From Lepisosteus oculatus (taxonomy: Eukaryota > Chordata > Actinopteri > Semionotiformes > Lepisosteidae), in assembly GCF_040954835.1 (NCBI RefSeq), contig NC_090712.1, forward strand, positions 3,791,284 to 3,855,283: a DNA stretch of 64,000 nucleotides. Reading direction: 5' to 3'. Made by a program: the position numbers and the translations under genes. This document shows, piece by piece, positions 36,401 through 63,200 of this stretch. Under the pieces are notes generated by a model. The model saw only the letters and a program-made list of their open reading frames with translations. It searched no databases and had not been told where the DNA came from. The first letter of the stretch is position 1. Every line of letters begins with the position of its first letter.

Positions 36401-37560
36401 ATTTAGGAAGCTATTCTGTAGGTGTTGCTGGTGGAATTATTGCTCCATTATTAGCAGAAGAGAGCAATGCTGAACAATGTGAGGCCATCAAAACAAATCT
36501 TGCTAGATAAGAATGGGTTTTAAAAAGAGATCAAGGGGTGAGTCTGAAAAAAGTTTGACAGATGTGCAGGGAAGAGAAGATAACCTGAATCCATTTAACA
36601 AGTAGGTTTTCCAAATGTGAACTGGCCTTGTCTAATCTTCCAGGGATCTGCGCAGTAGTCATGACATCTGACACTTGACCAACAGAACAAGACCTTCTCC
36701 GTTTATTATACATAATTCAGCCAGGCTGGGACTTCTTATTTAATACTAATGAAACAATTAATAGATATAAACAATTGCACAACATAAGAAAATTTGAGAA
36801 TCCAGAAACAGTTGCCTGCAAAGTATGTTTGAAAATCCTTCCCTGAGAACTACGATTAGTTTTTCTGAAAACACCTTTATGTCTCTCAACTACAGTGGGC
36901 CTGGTTTAAGCACACAACTCAGCCAAGAGCATAGCCTTTACTCCTAGATGCTGTGGCTTAGATTCGCATTTGAATTGCCCTTTTTTCCATGATCACATAC
37001 TTGTAGGCCAGTTAGAGAGCGTTCCCAGTGAAGGCTTTGAACGAGTGCTGAAAGATGGATAACATTCACAATGGTTGCAATGTTCTGGAGATTGCTTTGT
37101 CGAATTCCAGAACGGTAGAACAGTAAGAACAAAACAGACACAAAGAGCAACAATTCCTCCGGCTGCTTAAAGAAAATGATACAGGATGGATGTCATTGAC
37201 TTTAGCAACAAGACTCCAAAGGACTGGGCCGACAGAAGAGTAAATTAAACAAGACCGCGAATGAGCGATAGCGCCATATCAGGTCTTGATAAGATGTGTT
37301 ACCTGTACAGTTTCCGGTGTACTCTAAACCTGAGCAAAAGTAAAGTGGTGATAAATATGTATTGCAAAAACAATTATCCTGTTATCAGTAAAGTGTAAGA
37401 ATAAACAGATGGGCAGTGTAAAAGTTTCCCTTTTCTGAGAAAGGATTTGTTTGATTAAGGTGACTGTCCAAATATCAAGAATATATAATAGGATGTACTT
37501 CATAGAAGGTGACAGTAATATGATATTCATGTTACGTAATTTTTGCAATCAGAAAATATC
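33404..37560. other. Intergenic HHAT-PEX6, central part
   Basis: AT-rich, with no recognisable gene, RNA or intact element. Open frames are short and show no domain. Confidence 0.5.
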
Positions 37561-37562
37561 AC

Positions 37563-37893
37563 GGGGGTGACGTGGTGCAACAGTGGCCAGCATTGCTCCC
37601 TCACTGCACTGGGGCCCCGGGTTCAATTCCAGACCGGGGGTGCTGTCTGCGTGGAGTTTGTGTGTTCTCTCCATGTGCGTGTGGGTTTCCTCTGGTTTCC
37701 TCCCAGAGTCCAAAAACATACTTGTAAGTGAGTTGGCTTGTGGGGAAATTGGCCCTGGTATGAGTGTGGGTATGTCTGCCCTGCAATGGGCTGTTGTCTG
37801 GACTACCCTGCTTGTGCCTTTCCTTGCTGGGATAGGCTCCATCCCCCCCACCACCCTGAAGCGGAAGAAGAGGTTAAAAAACAGATGGATGGG
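37563..37893 (+). mobile_element. tRNA-headed SINE, full length
   Basis: It opens 'gggggtgacgtggtgcaaca' with an A-box-like region, then 'ccccgggttcaattccagac', an almost perfect Pol III B box (GGTTCAATTCC). Then follow the characteristic 'gtgtgttctctccatgtgcg', 'gtttcctcccagagtcc' and 'ctgccctgcaatgggctg' blocks, the 3' unit 'tgctgggataggctccatcc', and a GATGG tail. It is a complete copy of a SINE type very common in fishes. Confidence 0.85.
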
Positions 37894-38789
37894 AAATACA
37901 ACATTATTTTTTTATTTAGCAGTTTTTCAGTTACAATTACCATGTGTTGTTTCTATGTGTAATTAGGAGCATGTGATGAGATTAAGCACTATATATGTAA
38001 ACAGAAGAAGTAAAGAAGTAATTATGATGATCTGGATTACCTAATGGCAACAATTAATGAATATTAAATCATTAGGAGAAATGCTTTTTGTCACTGTTCA
38101 CCTGGCAGCGTGGCATTAAGAGGTACTGCAGATGTTTCTGAAGAGTTGCAGATCTGAATGCCTGGCTGTAATTTTTTAAAACGCTCTTTCTGGGGAACAT
38201 ACAGTATTGGAGGTTTTCCTAAACAAGGCCCTTGCAGAGCCAATCATTAACTTTCTGGTGCAAGATGATGGTATCATTTTTGAATTATGAAGCAAAAAGT
38301 GAGCAAATGACTAGTAAACACAATAGGGACCACCATACCTAACTTTTCTGTACAAGATGTCATCACAAAAATGCAGTGTGGATTATTTTATATGAGGTGG
38401 ACATACTTAGCAGTTAAAAATTTAAGTTAAAGATTTTAAATATACAATGCATTTCGATACTTGTAAGGGTGTCATACAATAGCAAAGTACTGGCAAATAA
38501 ACCTGCTATTTGTTTCCTCCAGAATCTTGCTTATGATCTTTGGACACCGATCCCAGGCTGCCCAGGATCGGTTCTGGCTGTTTAATTTAGAGATTAGACC
38601 TTTTTTAATTGTCCACTTTAATTGAAATCTCTGACATTACCAGAACTGAAAAACAATTCATGAAGTTCTAATTAGCAGAAGATTAGTTCAATCAGAGGGC
38701 CCTTTGCGTAACCAAGAGCTCAGCTGGAACAAGTACGCAAAGCAATCACAGGGACCCCGACACGGCCCACTGATCACTCACACAGGGTA

Positions 38790-39000
38790 GAACGGCAGGG
38801 TGCATCAGCAGTCAGTCACCTCTTGGGTTCTTCTCGCCCGGCAGGTTTCCCAAGGGGACGCTACTGAGAAGCTGGCTCACCAAGTCCCGGCCCAGGCTCC
38901 TGCTGCTGATCGCAGGGTTGAAGCGGCCTCAGGTCACCCTCATGAGGAGGAAAAGGATGAAGCGCACGAAAGTAGCAAAGGCCACGTAAGCGGTAAATAG
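38790..39000. other. GC-richer open segment of unknown nature
   Basis: Three reading frames are open across about 200 bp. On the plus strand, after an acceptor-like 'tcgcccggcag' (38836-38846), one frame runs FPKGTLLRSWLTKSRPRLLL through a basic tail to a TAA near 38989; another (38800-39000) ends EEEKDEAHESSKGHVSGK. The minus strand reads a hydrophobic AYVAFATFVRFILFLLM. I do not recognise any of them; a real terminal exon is possible but unproven. Confidence 0.25.
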
Positions 39001-39135
39001 CGGTTATTGGACATGCCAGGCTGAGTGAACCTTTGGATTGGACACTGGATTGCCCCCTTACTGTAAATACTCTCCAGGAATACCAAGGCTACCTTCTCCT
39101 TCCAGCATTTCACTTATTAATGTTGTAATTAACTG

Positions 39136-39352
39136 GGGCAGTGCGATGGCACAGTGGCTGTACCACTGTGGCCCTGGGCTCCATTCCAAACCTGGAGCGG
39201 TGTTTGTATGTTCTGGGAAAATGTGCCCTACGATGGACTGTTGTCCCATCCAGGGTGTATCCTGCCTTGTGCAGTGGCTTGCCGGGATAGACTCTGGCTC
39301 CCCCATGACCCTGGATTGGATAAAGTGGTTAGAAAGGGGATGGATGGATGTT
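39136..39352 (+). mobile_element. tRNA-headed SINE, internally deleted
   Basis: Head 'gggcagtgcgatggcacagt', B-box-like 'gggctccattccaaacc', then a jump to 'cctacgatggactgttgtcc', 'tccagggtgtatcctgcc' and 'gccgggatagactctggc', ending in a GGATG repeat. It is the same family as the copy at 37563, with about 100 bp missing. Confidence 0.8.
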
Positions 39353-41340
39353 CAGATGAAGACCAGACTAGACCACATATGTAGGTTCTGTATTATACTA
39401 ATCAAGTGATCTGCTTTGTTCACCATTACTAGCAGATCCAGCTTTGTTATGTGTACTGTATTCCATAGTTTGGATCATTGGTGACAGTATCCTTTGGTTC
39501 CATCGGTTCCTTACAAAATTGCAAAATCCACCACATGTCAAAATCACTGGTTCAGTCCAGTAGTGGGTTTTAAAATGCTTTGTTGACAGTGCAACATGTC
39601 AAGGGATGCTCCCTTGTCATTTCATGCACAGCTCAGCAAATACGACTCATCAAGAGACAGATATACCTACATTATAATATCTGTTGTACATATAGTTTAT
39701 TAACAAAGCACATTTAAGTCATGCTGAATATGATCGTTAAAACTTAATCACTGAAAAAGTCAACTGAATGAAAGTGTATAGATTCATATTTCAGCTGAAC
39801 AACGTTGTTAACTGGTGGGTCCTTCAGCAGGCTCTGAACTTTTCAAATCACCACTGTATGGACAAACACAGGACTCCATAATCCACAACTGTATTTTTAA
39901 CTAACACAAGGAAGGTCACAAATGAGTTACAAATTGCTCATGTTTTAACAAGATTTCAACTTGTACTGTTAGTTCGAAGCACTCTTATTTTAAGAGGCTG
40001 CTTGTGCCTGACATGGCTCTCACCCGCTGCAGAACTGGTGCAAACCTTTGACCTTTGGGCCATGTTGTCTTCAGCAGTGGAGCCTGATGTCAGGCAGCAT
40101 GAAGTCTCATGGGCACTGCCCAGCATGGGTTTCAGCTCGCCTTCTTGACTGGTGCTCCAAGATCGTTGCAGATCTTGTGCACCGTAAAAACAAATTCTAG
40201 TAGGCGAACAATTGGTAGGAACATGCGCCCCCCAAAAAACTTTTTTTAGTTGCTCTGATGCTTCCATTTTGAAAAGCGTTTTTCTCATTCCTGTCTTTCA
40301 GAGTGTCCATCCGACTGCCGCATTTCCCTTGAGTTTCCGGCACTGAGGGGAGCAGGAACTGGGATAGAAATGGAAGACCAAGCCGCCACAGAGGCACTAA
40401 GTTTTCAAACTTATCAAAAACAACGAACTAAAAAAAAACAGCGGGGAAATTCCATGTTTCGGGAACAGAAATCAGACAGAAATTCATACAACTAGGTTAT
40501 CGATACAGTGATTTGTACGCCATCTCTTAAATATACATTTATTATGGTTCATTATATTACATGAGTGTGATTGTAAATTATTTACATTTAGTTCTATCAT
40601 TTTAATCATACAAAAGGAATTTCCCTGTAATCTCTGGTAATCTTTTCCGGTACTGGAATGTATGTTTCCACTGTCCTACGACGCTGTGTTTTCAAGACAG
40701 AATGAGTGTGAACGGTGAACAGTCCCACCCAGCTCTGTACGAGGTACTATCGTATTGGCTCCTCCCAGACTACTGCAGACTAGAACTGTGCCAGTGGCCG
40801 GATCTCTGGTGCCCATGCAGAAACCTTAATTCGATTTCTGCACTTCCTGGAATACCTGTTATGCAGCTTTTTGCTGCCTTCATCTTTCATCTTCCAGCTG
40901 AGTTTAATGACACTGGGGGGGGACAAAAGTCATACAAAGGCCAAGTGGCTTTAGAAAAGTAGTGGATTGCACACAGACTGGCATCTTAGTATTTATTTTG
41001 CTTTTACTACTTTATTTCTGAGCGGTTGTTTCTGCTTTTAGTAAATAGTTGCTCATCTGAGGTGCCAAAACGTTTCTTCTATATTAAAGAGCCACTGTTT
41101 TAGCTTAAAAGCAAACCGAATGTTGCCTCTCTTGAGGTAAGCATTCTGTCTGGAGATCTCCATGTCAAAGAAAAAAAAAACTTTCAAGGTGAAAGACATT
41201 AAAGACAGTGTAAAAAACTAGACCTAATTATATTAAGCCATTAGCGTGTTAGAGGCGTATCCAATTTGAATCTTTATCTGCTATTAATGTTATAATCTGT
41301 TTTTATACTTCTGGTGAAAATGTTATTACAGATATAGGTT
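39353..41340. other. Intergenic sequence 3' of PEX6
   Basis: No gene recognised. The open frames at minus 40288-39956 and plus 40702-40962 show no known motif. Confidence 0.5.
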
Positions 41341-41349
41341 TTTTTTTCA

Positions 41350-41355
41350 TTTATT
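41350..41355 (-). terminator. PEX6: Candidate PEX6 polyadenylation signal
   Basis: AATAAA on the minus strand (plus tttatt), about 430 bases past the PEX6 stop codon. It is the first perfect hexamer I noticed downstream. The 3' UTR would be 41782 to about 41330. Confidence 0.4.
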
Positions 41356-41782
41356 GTAACTCCACATTGTTATCTTTAAAAAAAATGCACTTGCACCTAG
41401 GCTACAGTAATCGGCAGTGAATATCAAAGCCCAACTTTTTTTTTCCTCTATGAAGTAAACAAAGTGCAGTTTTGTTGTATTCTATGCGTGTGAATTTTTT
41501 TTGCTTGTAATGCGCATAATATTTTAAAAGAGAAAACAGAAGTGACTGACAGTGACTAATGGAAACTAGTTTGTTTTTTTCCATTCCATTAATACGGAAA
41601 CCTTAAAAAAAGATGGAAGAGGGAGAAAAACATTAAGAGTCTTGTGGTCTAGAAGAGTAAGCTTTGGTAGATAGCCTGCCTTCTGCGAATATAGTGCATA
41701 AGAAAGGATGTAGATTTGGCCAGAGGTATGCCATCTTTTAAAAGGGACATTTTTTCAAAAACCTGAACCGACGTGGGTGGTG

Positions 41783-56760
<14,978 letters not shown>

Positions 56761-57552
56761 ATTGTCGAATGCAGCACGAACTGATGAAATCAGGAAATCA
56801 AGCAGAGAGACGAGCTGTCGAACCTTTTGTCTTTCTTCGCTTCAACCATCAGAGGGCATCACACAACAAAATACAGTATTTCAAAGTCGTTACTTACGGA
56901 TTGCGACGAAAATACAAATATTTAGGGACGCAATTATGCTGGACTGAAAAATCAATCACTGTGGACGATTTTACAGTACTTTTAATAAATTAAGATGTAT
57001 TGTGGCGCACAGTTAATAGTATATGCATAGAATATCAGTGCTCTTTAATCGATATTCGCGTTTCAACTTCAACATTTGTGTTTCACCTGATAGATTGTTA
57101 GTCATATTTCTTGAAATATGAAAAAAACACGACAGACAAATGATAATACATTTAAACGTGATAACTCATTAAAAAAGAATAACCTGTTATTGGACGATAC
57201 TATAAGTATAGAAATTGTAGCACATAATTACACGACATCTTTTTTTAATAAATGCAATTGTATTGTATATCTACAGCAAGCTTAATGAAAAATGCATTCC
57301 TACACTAACATGTACACAAAAGGTGTTTTAATATTGATGTATAATTGAATATATTTTGTTCTCCAAATGTTTTCTAGGCATGAATGTTATGTTCCCAATT
57401 CAAACGAAATAATACAACTAATAAAAAGTAATCTCAATATATTTTGAGTTCCTCCTGTATATCCTTTTCATTTCCTCTTTATATCGATGTTATAATTTCA
57501 CACTGTGTCTTGATTTACACCTTTCACATTTCTGTTACCCAGAACGTCCGTG
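56761..57552. other. PEX6 upstream / intergenic
   Basis: Presumed PEX6 5' UTR and promoter. I see no clear TATA, CCAAT or CpG island. From about 57000 onward the sequence is very AT-rich. Confidence 0.4.
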
Positions 57553-58085
57553 TTTTAAAAATAATAATCATAATTGCTTACACTTAAATAGAGCTTTTCT
57601 GGACACTCCACTCAAAGCACTTTACAGGTAATGGGGACTCCCCTCCACCACCAATGTGCAGCCCCACCTGGATGATGCGACGGCAGCCATAGTGCTCCAA
57701 ACGCTCACCACACATCAGCTGTGGGGAGGAGAGCAGAGTAATGAAGCCAGTTCAGAGAGGGGGATTATTAGGAGGCCATGATTGGTAAGGGCCAATGGGA
57801 AATTTGGCCAGGACGCCGCGGTTACACCCCTGCTCCTTTCGAGAAACACCCTGGGATTTTTAATCACCACAGAGAGTCAGGACCTCGGTTTTAAGTCTCG
57901 TCCGAAGAACGGCGCCTGTTTACAGTATAGTGTCCCCGTCACTATACTGGGGCATTAGGACCCACATGGACCGCAGGGTGAGCGCCCCCCGCTGGCCCCA
58001 CTATCACCTCTTTCAGCAGCAACCTTAGTTTTTCCAAGGAGGTTTCCCATCCAGGTACTGACCAGGCTCACACCTGCTGAGCTAC
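57553..58085 (-). mobile_element. 5S-rRNA-derived SINE, inverted, 5'-truncated
   Basis: On the minus strand it starts inside the 5S head ('gtagctcagcaggtgtgagc', 'ctggtcagtacctggatggg'), so about the first 55 bases are missing. It has the full body and the tail 'tttgagtggagtgtccag', ending in ATT repeats. It is the best-preserved body of the four copies. Confidence 0.85.
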
Positions 58086-58930
58086 AGTGGGTTTTAGAAT
58101 GTTCAAAAGCAGCGTGTCCATTGTAGAGCGGAATAACAATATTATTGTTATTAATTATTATTATTATTATTATTTATCTAAATGTTTGGCAATGTTTAAT
58201 TATTATTGCTTTGCTTTAGCAGCACAAATTCATCGGTCATGCCGTGCAAGCTCTTTGAATCTGGATCACTGTCAGGAGGCTTTTGGATTGGATTCTGCAG
58301 CCCTACACTGCACTGGCACAATGCGAGTGGGTTTACAGTCCATTCTTTAGCACCGTACTTGACATTAGAACCGCCGGGAACAGGCTAAATCGGGAGAATT
58401 ACGCTCCTGTCGCGGAACTGAACCTGAAAGAGGAATTCCTGGGAACTGGCCTCACTGGGATGCTTTTCCCACGCGTGGCCCGCGGAGAGCAGACACCAGC
58501 TGCAGTGCATCCTCTGCGAGCAACAAGTGTTATTCAACCGGCATTTTCCCATCCATCCTCTCAGCCTCTTCTTTCAAGCCCTCTCTTCTTTTTTATATTA
58601 TTTTCAGAACTCAAATCCCACAACACCCGCTGACATTTATTCTTAACACAAAGCCCTTCCTTCCCACCGAAGACAATGCCAGCCCCGCATATAGACTTGC
58701 ATCTGGGAAGCGCTGATGAACAAACACCACTTTGTCTTTTGCGATCGTCGTGGGTGCCGGGATGGTGGAAATTATATACAGTACAATGCATTCTAGCAGG
58801 AAAAACATCCTTATGTTCAACATACTGTAGACCTCTTTTAGATAGAAGTATGCAACCATTCTTCTAAAACGTGAATTGTTTCTATTTTAAATTCAGCGCA
58901 ATACGCAAGATTTCTCCTGCCGGTTTTACT
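58086..58930. other. Intergenic PEX6-CRIP3
   Basis: An ATT microsatellite (58154-58172), then unique sequence. No gene recognised. Confidence 0.5.
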
Positions 58931-58934
58931 GAGA

Positions 58935-59160
58935 CAAACGTTGGTGCCTTAAAGCAATTGGCTTGTTAATTGCTAATCCATTGTGCTCTGCACGCGTGGG
59001 TTCGAATCCCATCCTCGTCGTCTTGAGCTTCATTGTCTTGATGCACTGTTTGCACTTTGTTTTGTTTTTTACACTTGTTTTACAAACGAGAGACTTTCTG
59101 TAAGTAAGAATTCCATTGTTCCAGTACCGGTTACATATGGCAATGAAGTTCAAGTTCAAG
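58935..59160 (+). pseudogene. tRNA-Ser(GCT)-derived chimera with LINE-like 3' tail
   Basis: From 58971 to 59020 the sequence 'tgctaatccattgtgctctg' / 'cacgcgtgggttcgaatccc' / 'atcctcgtcg' matches the anticodon loop, variable arm, T arm and 3' end of vertebrate tRNA-Ser(GCT). The 5' half (58935-58970) is degenerate: the GACGAGG acceptor strand that should pair with CCTCGTC is absent, so it cannot fold as a working tRNA. The following 140 bp end in 'ctgtaagtaagaattccatt' and 'acatatggcaatgaagttc', a LINE 3'-end pattern. Confidence 0.6.
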
Positions 59161-59439
59161 TTGTTACCTTTATTTGTATGACTCAGTTCCTAAGAAGAGA
59201 AAACGTACAATTGTGCACGAAATATGAATTTGATAAGAGTCGTTGGATTTGCTTATTCTTTATTCGCCTTTGAAATGAAATTAAAAATAGGCTATACACA
59301 TCAAGCATGTATCAGAGATGTTAAAATCTACAAACCGGACTTTTTTTTTCCCATAGACGTTGTGCAGAAATGCATTCCGAAGAGTTTAAATATGATAAAC
59401 CTTATTATTTTTTTCATAGAAGTACATATTCTACCACCT

Positions 59440-59580
59440 AAACGACACTCCAAAACACAACCTGCTAAATATTACAGGTCTGTTCAGAAGGTTCTGGGAG
59501 TGTGGAACAAGGTCCCCAGTCATTGTGAAGTCGATACTTATTTCAATTAACAGCTGGATGGGATACTCGAATCAATTAGC
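59440..59580 (+). mobile_element. LINE-derived fragment
   Basis: The plus-strand frame SVQKVLGVWNKVPSHCEVDT, followed by 'cagctggatggga' and 'gaatcaattagctac', matches the GVWNKLPRHVVEADT block and 3' UTR start of the same fish LINE type as at 46848. Confidence 0.55.
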
Positions 59581-59979
59581 TACTAACGATAAAAAAAACA
59601 TAACTATTCTCATGTTTTTTAACATTGTGAAAAAAAGATGACTTCCTCTTAAATTCTGCACTCTGTTTTATATGCTTATTTAATATATATTATTTATATG
59701 CAGTTATCTTGACACCGCAACTTTCTGCAATGGTAAATACGGTATTTCTTGTATGTTTACAATCCCGATTAAAAGTGTGAAACGAAGAGCCTTCTTTCGG
59801 AATCTGATCCTCTTTTTAGCCTGAACCGATCAAAGGGCAAGAGTTAACTTATGATGTTAACGAACGCAACTCGTTACTGCAGCCAGTGATCAATTCACAG
59901 ATTAATATCCGCCTGCTAGGATAACCTACAGTATTTCAAAGCTGTTTAAGTGATGTGGTAGCGAACCTATCACAGTCAG

Positions 59980-60178
59980 CACCCTGCTATCCTACCCGAG
60001 TGAGTTCCCGAGGAGGCGGGTCGCTGCGGTTCTTTAAAGTTGAATAAGTTGGCGGCGCGGAGCGCAGTTCTGGGGAGTCTGGAGCCCGGAGCCTGGATAG
60101 AGATCCGTCAGGCAGGCGGGAGAGAGAGAGAGCAGGCGGAATTAAATTTTCAGTGGCCAGGGGCTAAACTTGAGCAGA
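59980..60178 (+). promoter_or_regulatory. CRIP3: Candidate CRIP3 promoter and 5' UTR
   Basis: GC-rich segment with a GC-box-like 'gaggaggcgggtc' (60010-60022), 'tctttaaagttgaataag' and a GA repeat (60120-60131) ahead of the ATG at 60179. It is the only CpG-richer patch between the two divergent genes. Confidence 0.4.
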
Positions 60179-60221
60179 ATGACCTCCAAATGCCCCAGAT
60201 GCGAAAAGCCTGTCTTTTTTG
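60179..60221 (+). CDS. CRIP3: CRIP3-like LIM-domain protein, first coding exon only
   Basis: CRIP-family proteins are small, mostly two-LIM proteins that bind zinc. This exon encodes MTSKCPRCEKPVFF plus the first base of a Gly/Ala-type codon, then donor GTAAGA at 60222. Human CRIP3 starts MSWTCPRCQQPVFFA and CRIP2 MASKCPKCDKTVYFA; in both the next codon begins with G and the same split is expected. CPRC gives the first two zinc-binding Cys of LIM1. CRIP3 is preferred because PRC and PVFF match it and because human CRIP3 and PEX6 share 6p21.1; CRIP2 cannot be excluded. Exon 2 (expected EKVSSLGKxWHxFCLKC) was not found before 64000. Confidence 0.65.
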
Positions 60222-63200
60222 GTAAGACTTTGCCTTGTTTTCTCGGCGTGTTGCATGGATGAACACATACTGTACATTGTTAGGAAGAATGCAAGCAAAC
60301 CAGCTGGTGTGGCTGAGTGTTATTGTTTTTAAGGTGGCGTGCAGGCAGTCCCACCACTTTAATGTGTTACTTTTGTTGCAGCGTTATAGTGATTACAAAA
60401 CGGCACAAGCTGCGATCATGCTGTAATGTTTGGTTTCCTATTGTCTTAATTATACTTCTAAAATGAGAGGGCTGTGTGGCGTTATGGATTTATTTTCCTG
60501 TTTAAGTTTTTAAGCTATCCTTATCTGTATGTTTTAATTCAGTAGCCGAAGTAAATCAAATTTTTATTGCTTAAAGCTTTCTTCTCTAAGCACAATATCT
60601 CATCTGAAAATGTAATGTCATTATCTAATCCTAGTTGCTCAAGTCTTTTGTTTTCCATATAATTCATCTTAATGCTCTGACGTCCAAAACTTGTTGTTCA
60701 TGGTTACCCTTTTAATCGAGCTCGACAGACGCGTATTAAACTAGACTTCCAGCTCTTATCTTTTAATTATTATGGATGTTTGTAAGTAATTGCCTTCAAA
60801 TGTCCTCTCTGCAATGCGAGCTGTTGTACAGTATTGTGGAGACTACGCATGCCGTAGAAACACCAGATCTTCTACAGCGTGGGCTGTTTTCCTCTGTTGT
60901 AGCTGCAGAAGGATGTCGCAGAAATATGGCAAAAATAAATTAGTGAATCAATCGGTTTTTGCTGAACAAGCCTGTCGCTTGCTTTTTAACGTTAATACTG
61001 AGACAATTTAAACGGTTAGGCGTTACATACAGTAGTTGCAGCTTGTGTTTAACATAAGTAGCTTTTAGTGGAGGTTTGAGACAGACTGGTGTGCTGGCAG
61101 ATTGTCAATGACAGTGGTCTATCGCGCCAGTGCGGTATCAGGTGCTGCTACGGACATAATCAAGCTATCTGATACAATAGAATGAAGGCTTGTAAACACC
61201 CTCCTAACTGCTATTAAAATAGGTCATAACAAATAAGTTATGTAACCGTTTGGCACATGCTGTGATGCTGGAGCTCCATCAATAGTCCGTTGTCACCGCA
61301 AAGGATGGCTGTTTTTGACAGGAAGCCATTCAGCTATGCCTTAATTGTGTAGGGAGAGTTGCAGAGTGCTCGCAGTGCTCATAGAAGCAAAAGACATGGA
61401 CTGCCTGCCCGTTATTATTCAGGAAAAAGACACGGGGACATTGCCTTGTGCTGGAATAGGAATCCAGGGTCGTATGCTATGCACATACGTGAAAGACCCA
61501 AAGGTGAAGATGTAAAAGACATTAGAATTTGTTTTAAACTTTCTGTAATTAATGGAACAAACTGGTATCTGGGCGTTTAAGTTTTTAGTGTTAAAGAATA
61601 TGGAATGCTGCTATTGACTGGTGTCCTGTCGATGATGTATCCTTCCTGTGCCTATTGCTTGCTGGGATAGGCTCCGGCTCTCCTCACAGCACCAAACTGG
61701 ATGAAGTGGATAGGAAATGGATTGCCGAATATGAAATGTGATCTGCGGATGTCATATAGAGCACATCTTGTGTTTTCCTTTGAGTGAAGTTATGGATAAA
61801 CCAGAAAGCAACAGGTTATTTCATTAAATATTTACAGTAGTTCTTGTGATCATTTGTGTTAAACAATGGAAGGATATGATCCCAGTCTAACAAATTCTCT
61901 TTCCAAAGGCCCTGCATGTTTTTGTCTTTAGGGAAACATTTTCTGATTGGAAGTACAGCAGATGAGAAACATGAATGGGCTATGCTATGGTCTTTTTCCC
62001 ACACAGTAGTTTCTGCACAGTTTAACTTATTACTAACCATTGACTTCAGTTTATATGCTCTAGGAGTTGAGGAACCAAATTCTTTGGCCTTTTGTGCAGA
62101 GTAATTTACCGTTAATAATTGTGAGTGATGGGTTTTACATTTATGATGGGTAGATTGATGGCATTACATTAATGTTTTGTGTAGGGTTAAGGTTAGTACT
62201 AAAGGAAAATGCCCAACCAATTTAATCAAACATGCACAAGGCTGTTTTTGTATTATGCATTATTTCAGTGTCAGGTTGTCACATCAAGCAATCATTTTAA
62301 TTATTGGCTCTGCAAAAAACATAGCAACTTTTACATTACACATCCTTTCTCCTCTATGTTCACCACATTTTCAAAATGCTCTGATGCTGGTTCATGATAA
62401 TTTCCATAGAGATTGCCTGTTAAAGAGAGATCAGAATTTTTATAGTTAAATACGGGGTTAGAATTCATCTTGAGTTTTTTCTTGTGTAAGAAGCAAACAT
62501 GCAGACAGTACGTTCTTTCTATGGGCACTTTGCAGACTATGTAACAATATAATAACCTTTTCTTAATGGGACCTCTAAGGCCTGATAAACTTCTGATAGT
62601 GTCAGTATTCTGAGGGGTTACAGTTCCTTAATGCAGAGGAATATGGTGCTTTGAGGTTTAGAAGTCTGTGCCATCTACCAGACCCCATCTTTAGTGATTA
62701 GCTACAGGAAACTAAAGGTAAGCAGCTTCCTCACCACCCTATCCCCCCTACAAAAAGCATACTAGTTAATTAGCATTGTCTGGAGATTTCCTGAAGCTAG
62801 TTCCACTGCATTCTGGTCTCTACAAGGAAAAGAGTGCCAGTTGCTAAAAAATGAATGGAATGAGATCAAGCTGTACAGCCATCTGGGTTGAGACTTTAAA
62901 GTCCAGCTGGTATTGTCCTTACTTTAAAATATAAACTGTAACATGCAGGACTTTTCCAGTCAGCCTTTTACTGTGTAGTCTACATGAGCTTTTACTGTAA
63001 AAAGCACATCCTGGTCAGTTGTCATTACAGTTTTTAAAAAAAACATTTTTTACATTTCTCGACATCATAGAAAAGCAGATTTGAGAGATGACTTGGTTGT
63101 CTTTCAGGGTTCTAGCTTTCTGCGTATGGAAAACTAAAACTCTTCATCTAATCTAATAGGGATATAGGGATCTAAAGAATCTAATAGAGAGGATGAGCGA

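Noticed and set aside
58935-59020. Functional tRNA-Ser gene
   Set aside because: The 5' half lacks a strand complementary to CCTCGTC and has no clear D arm.
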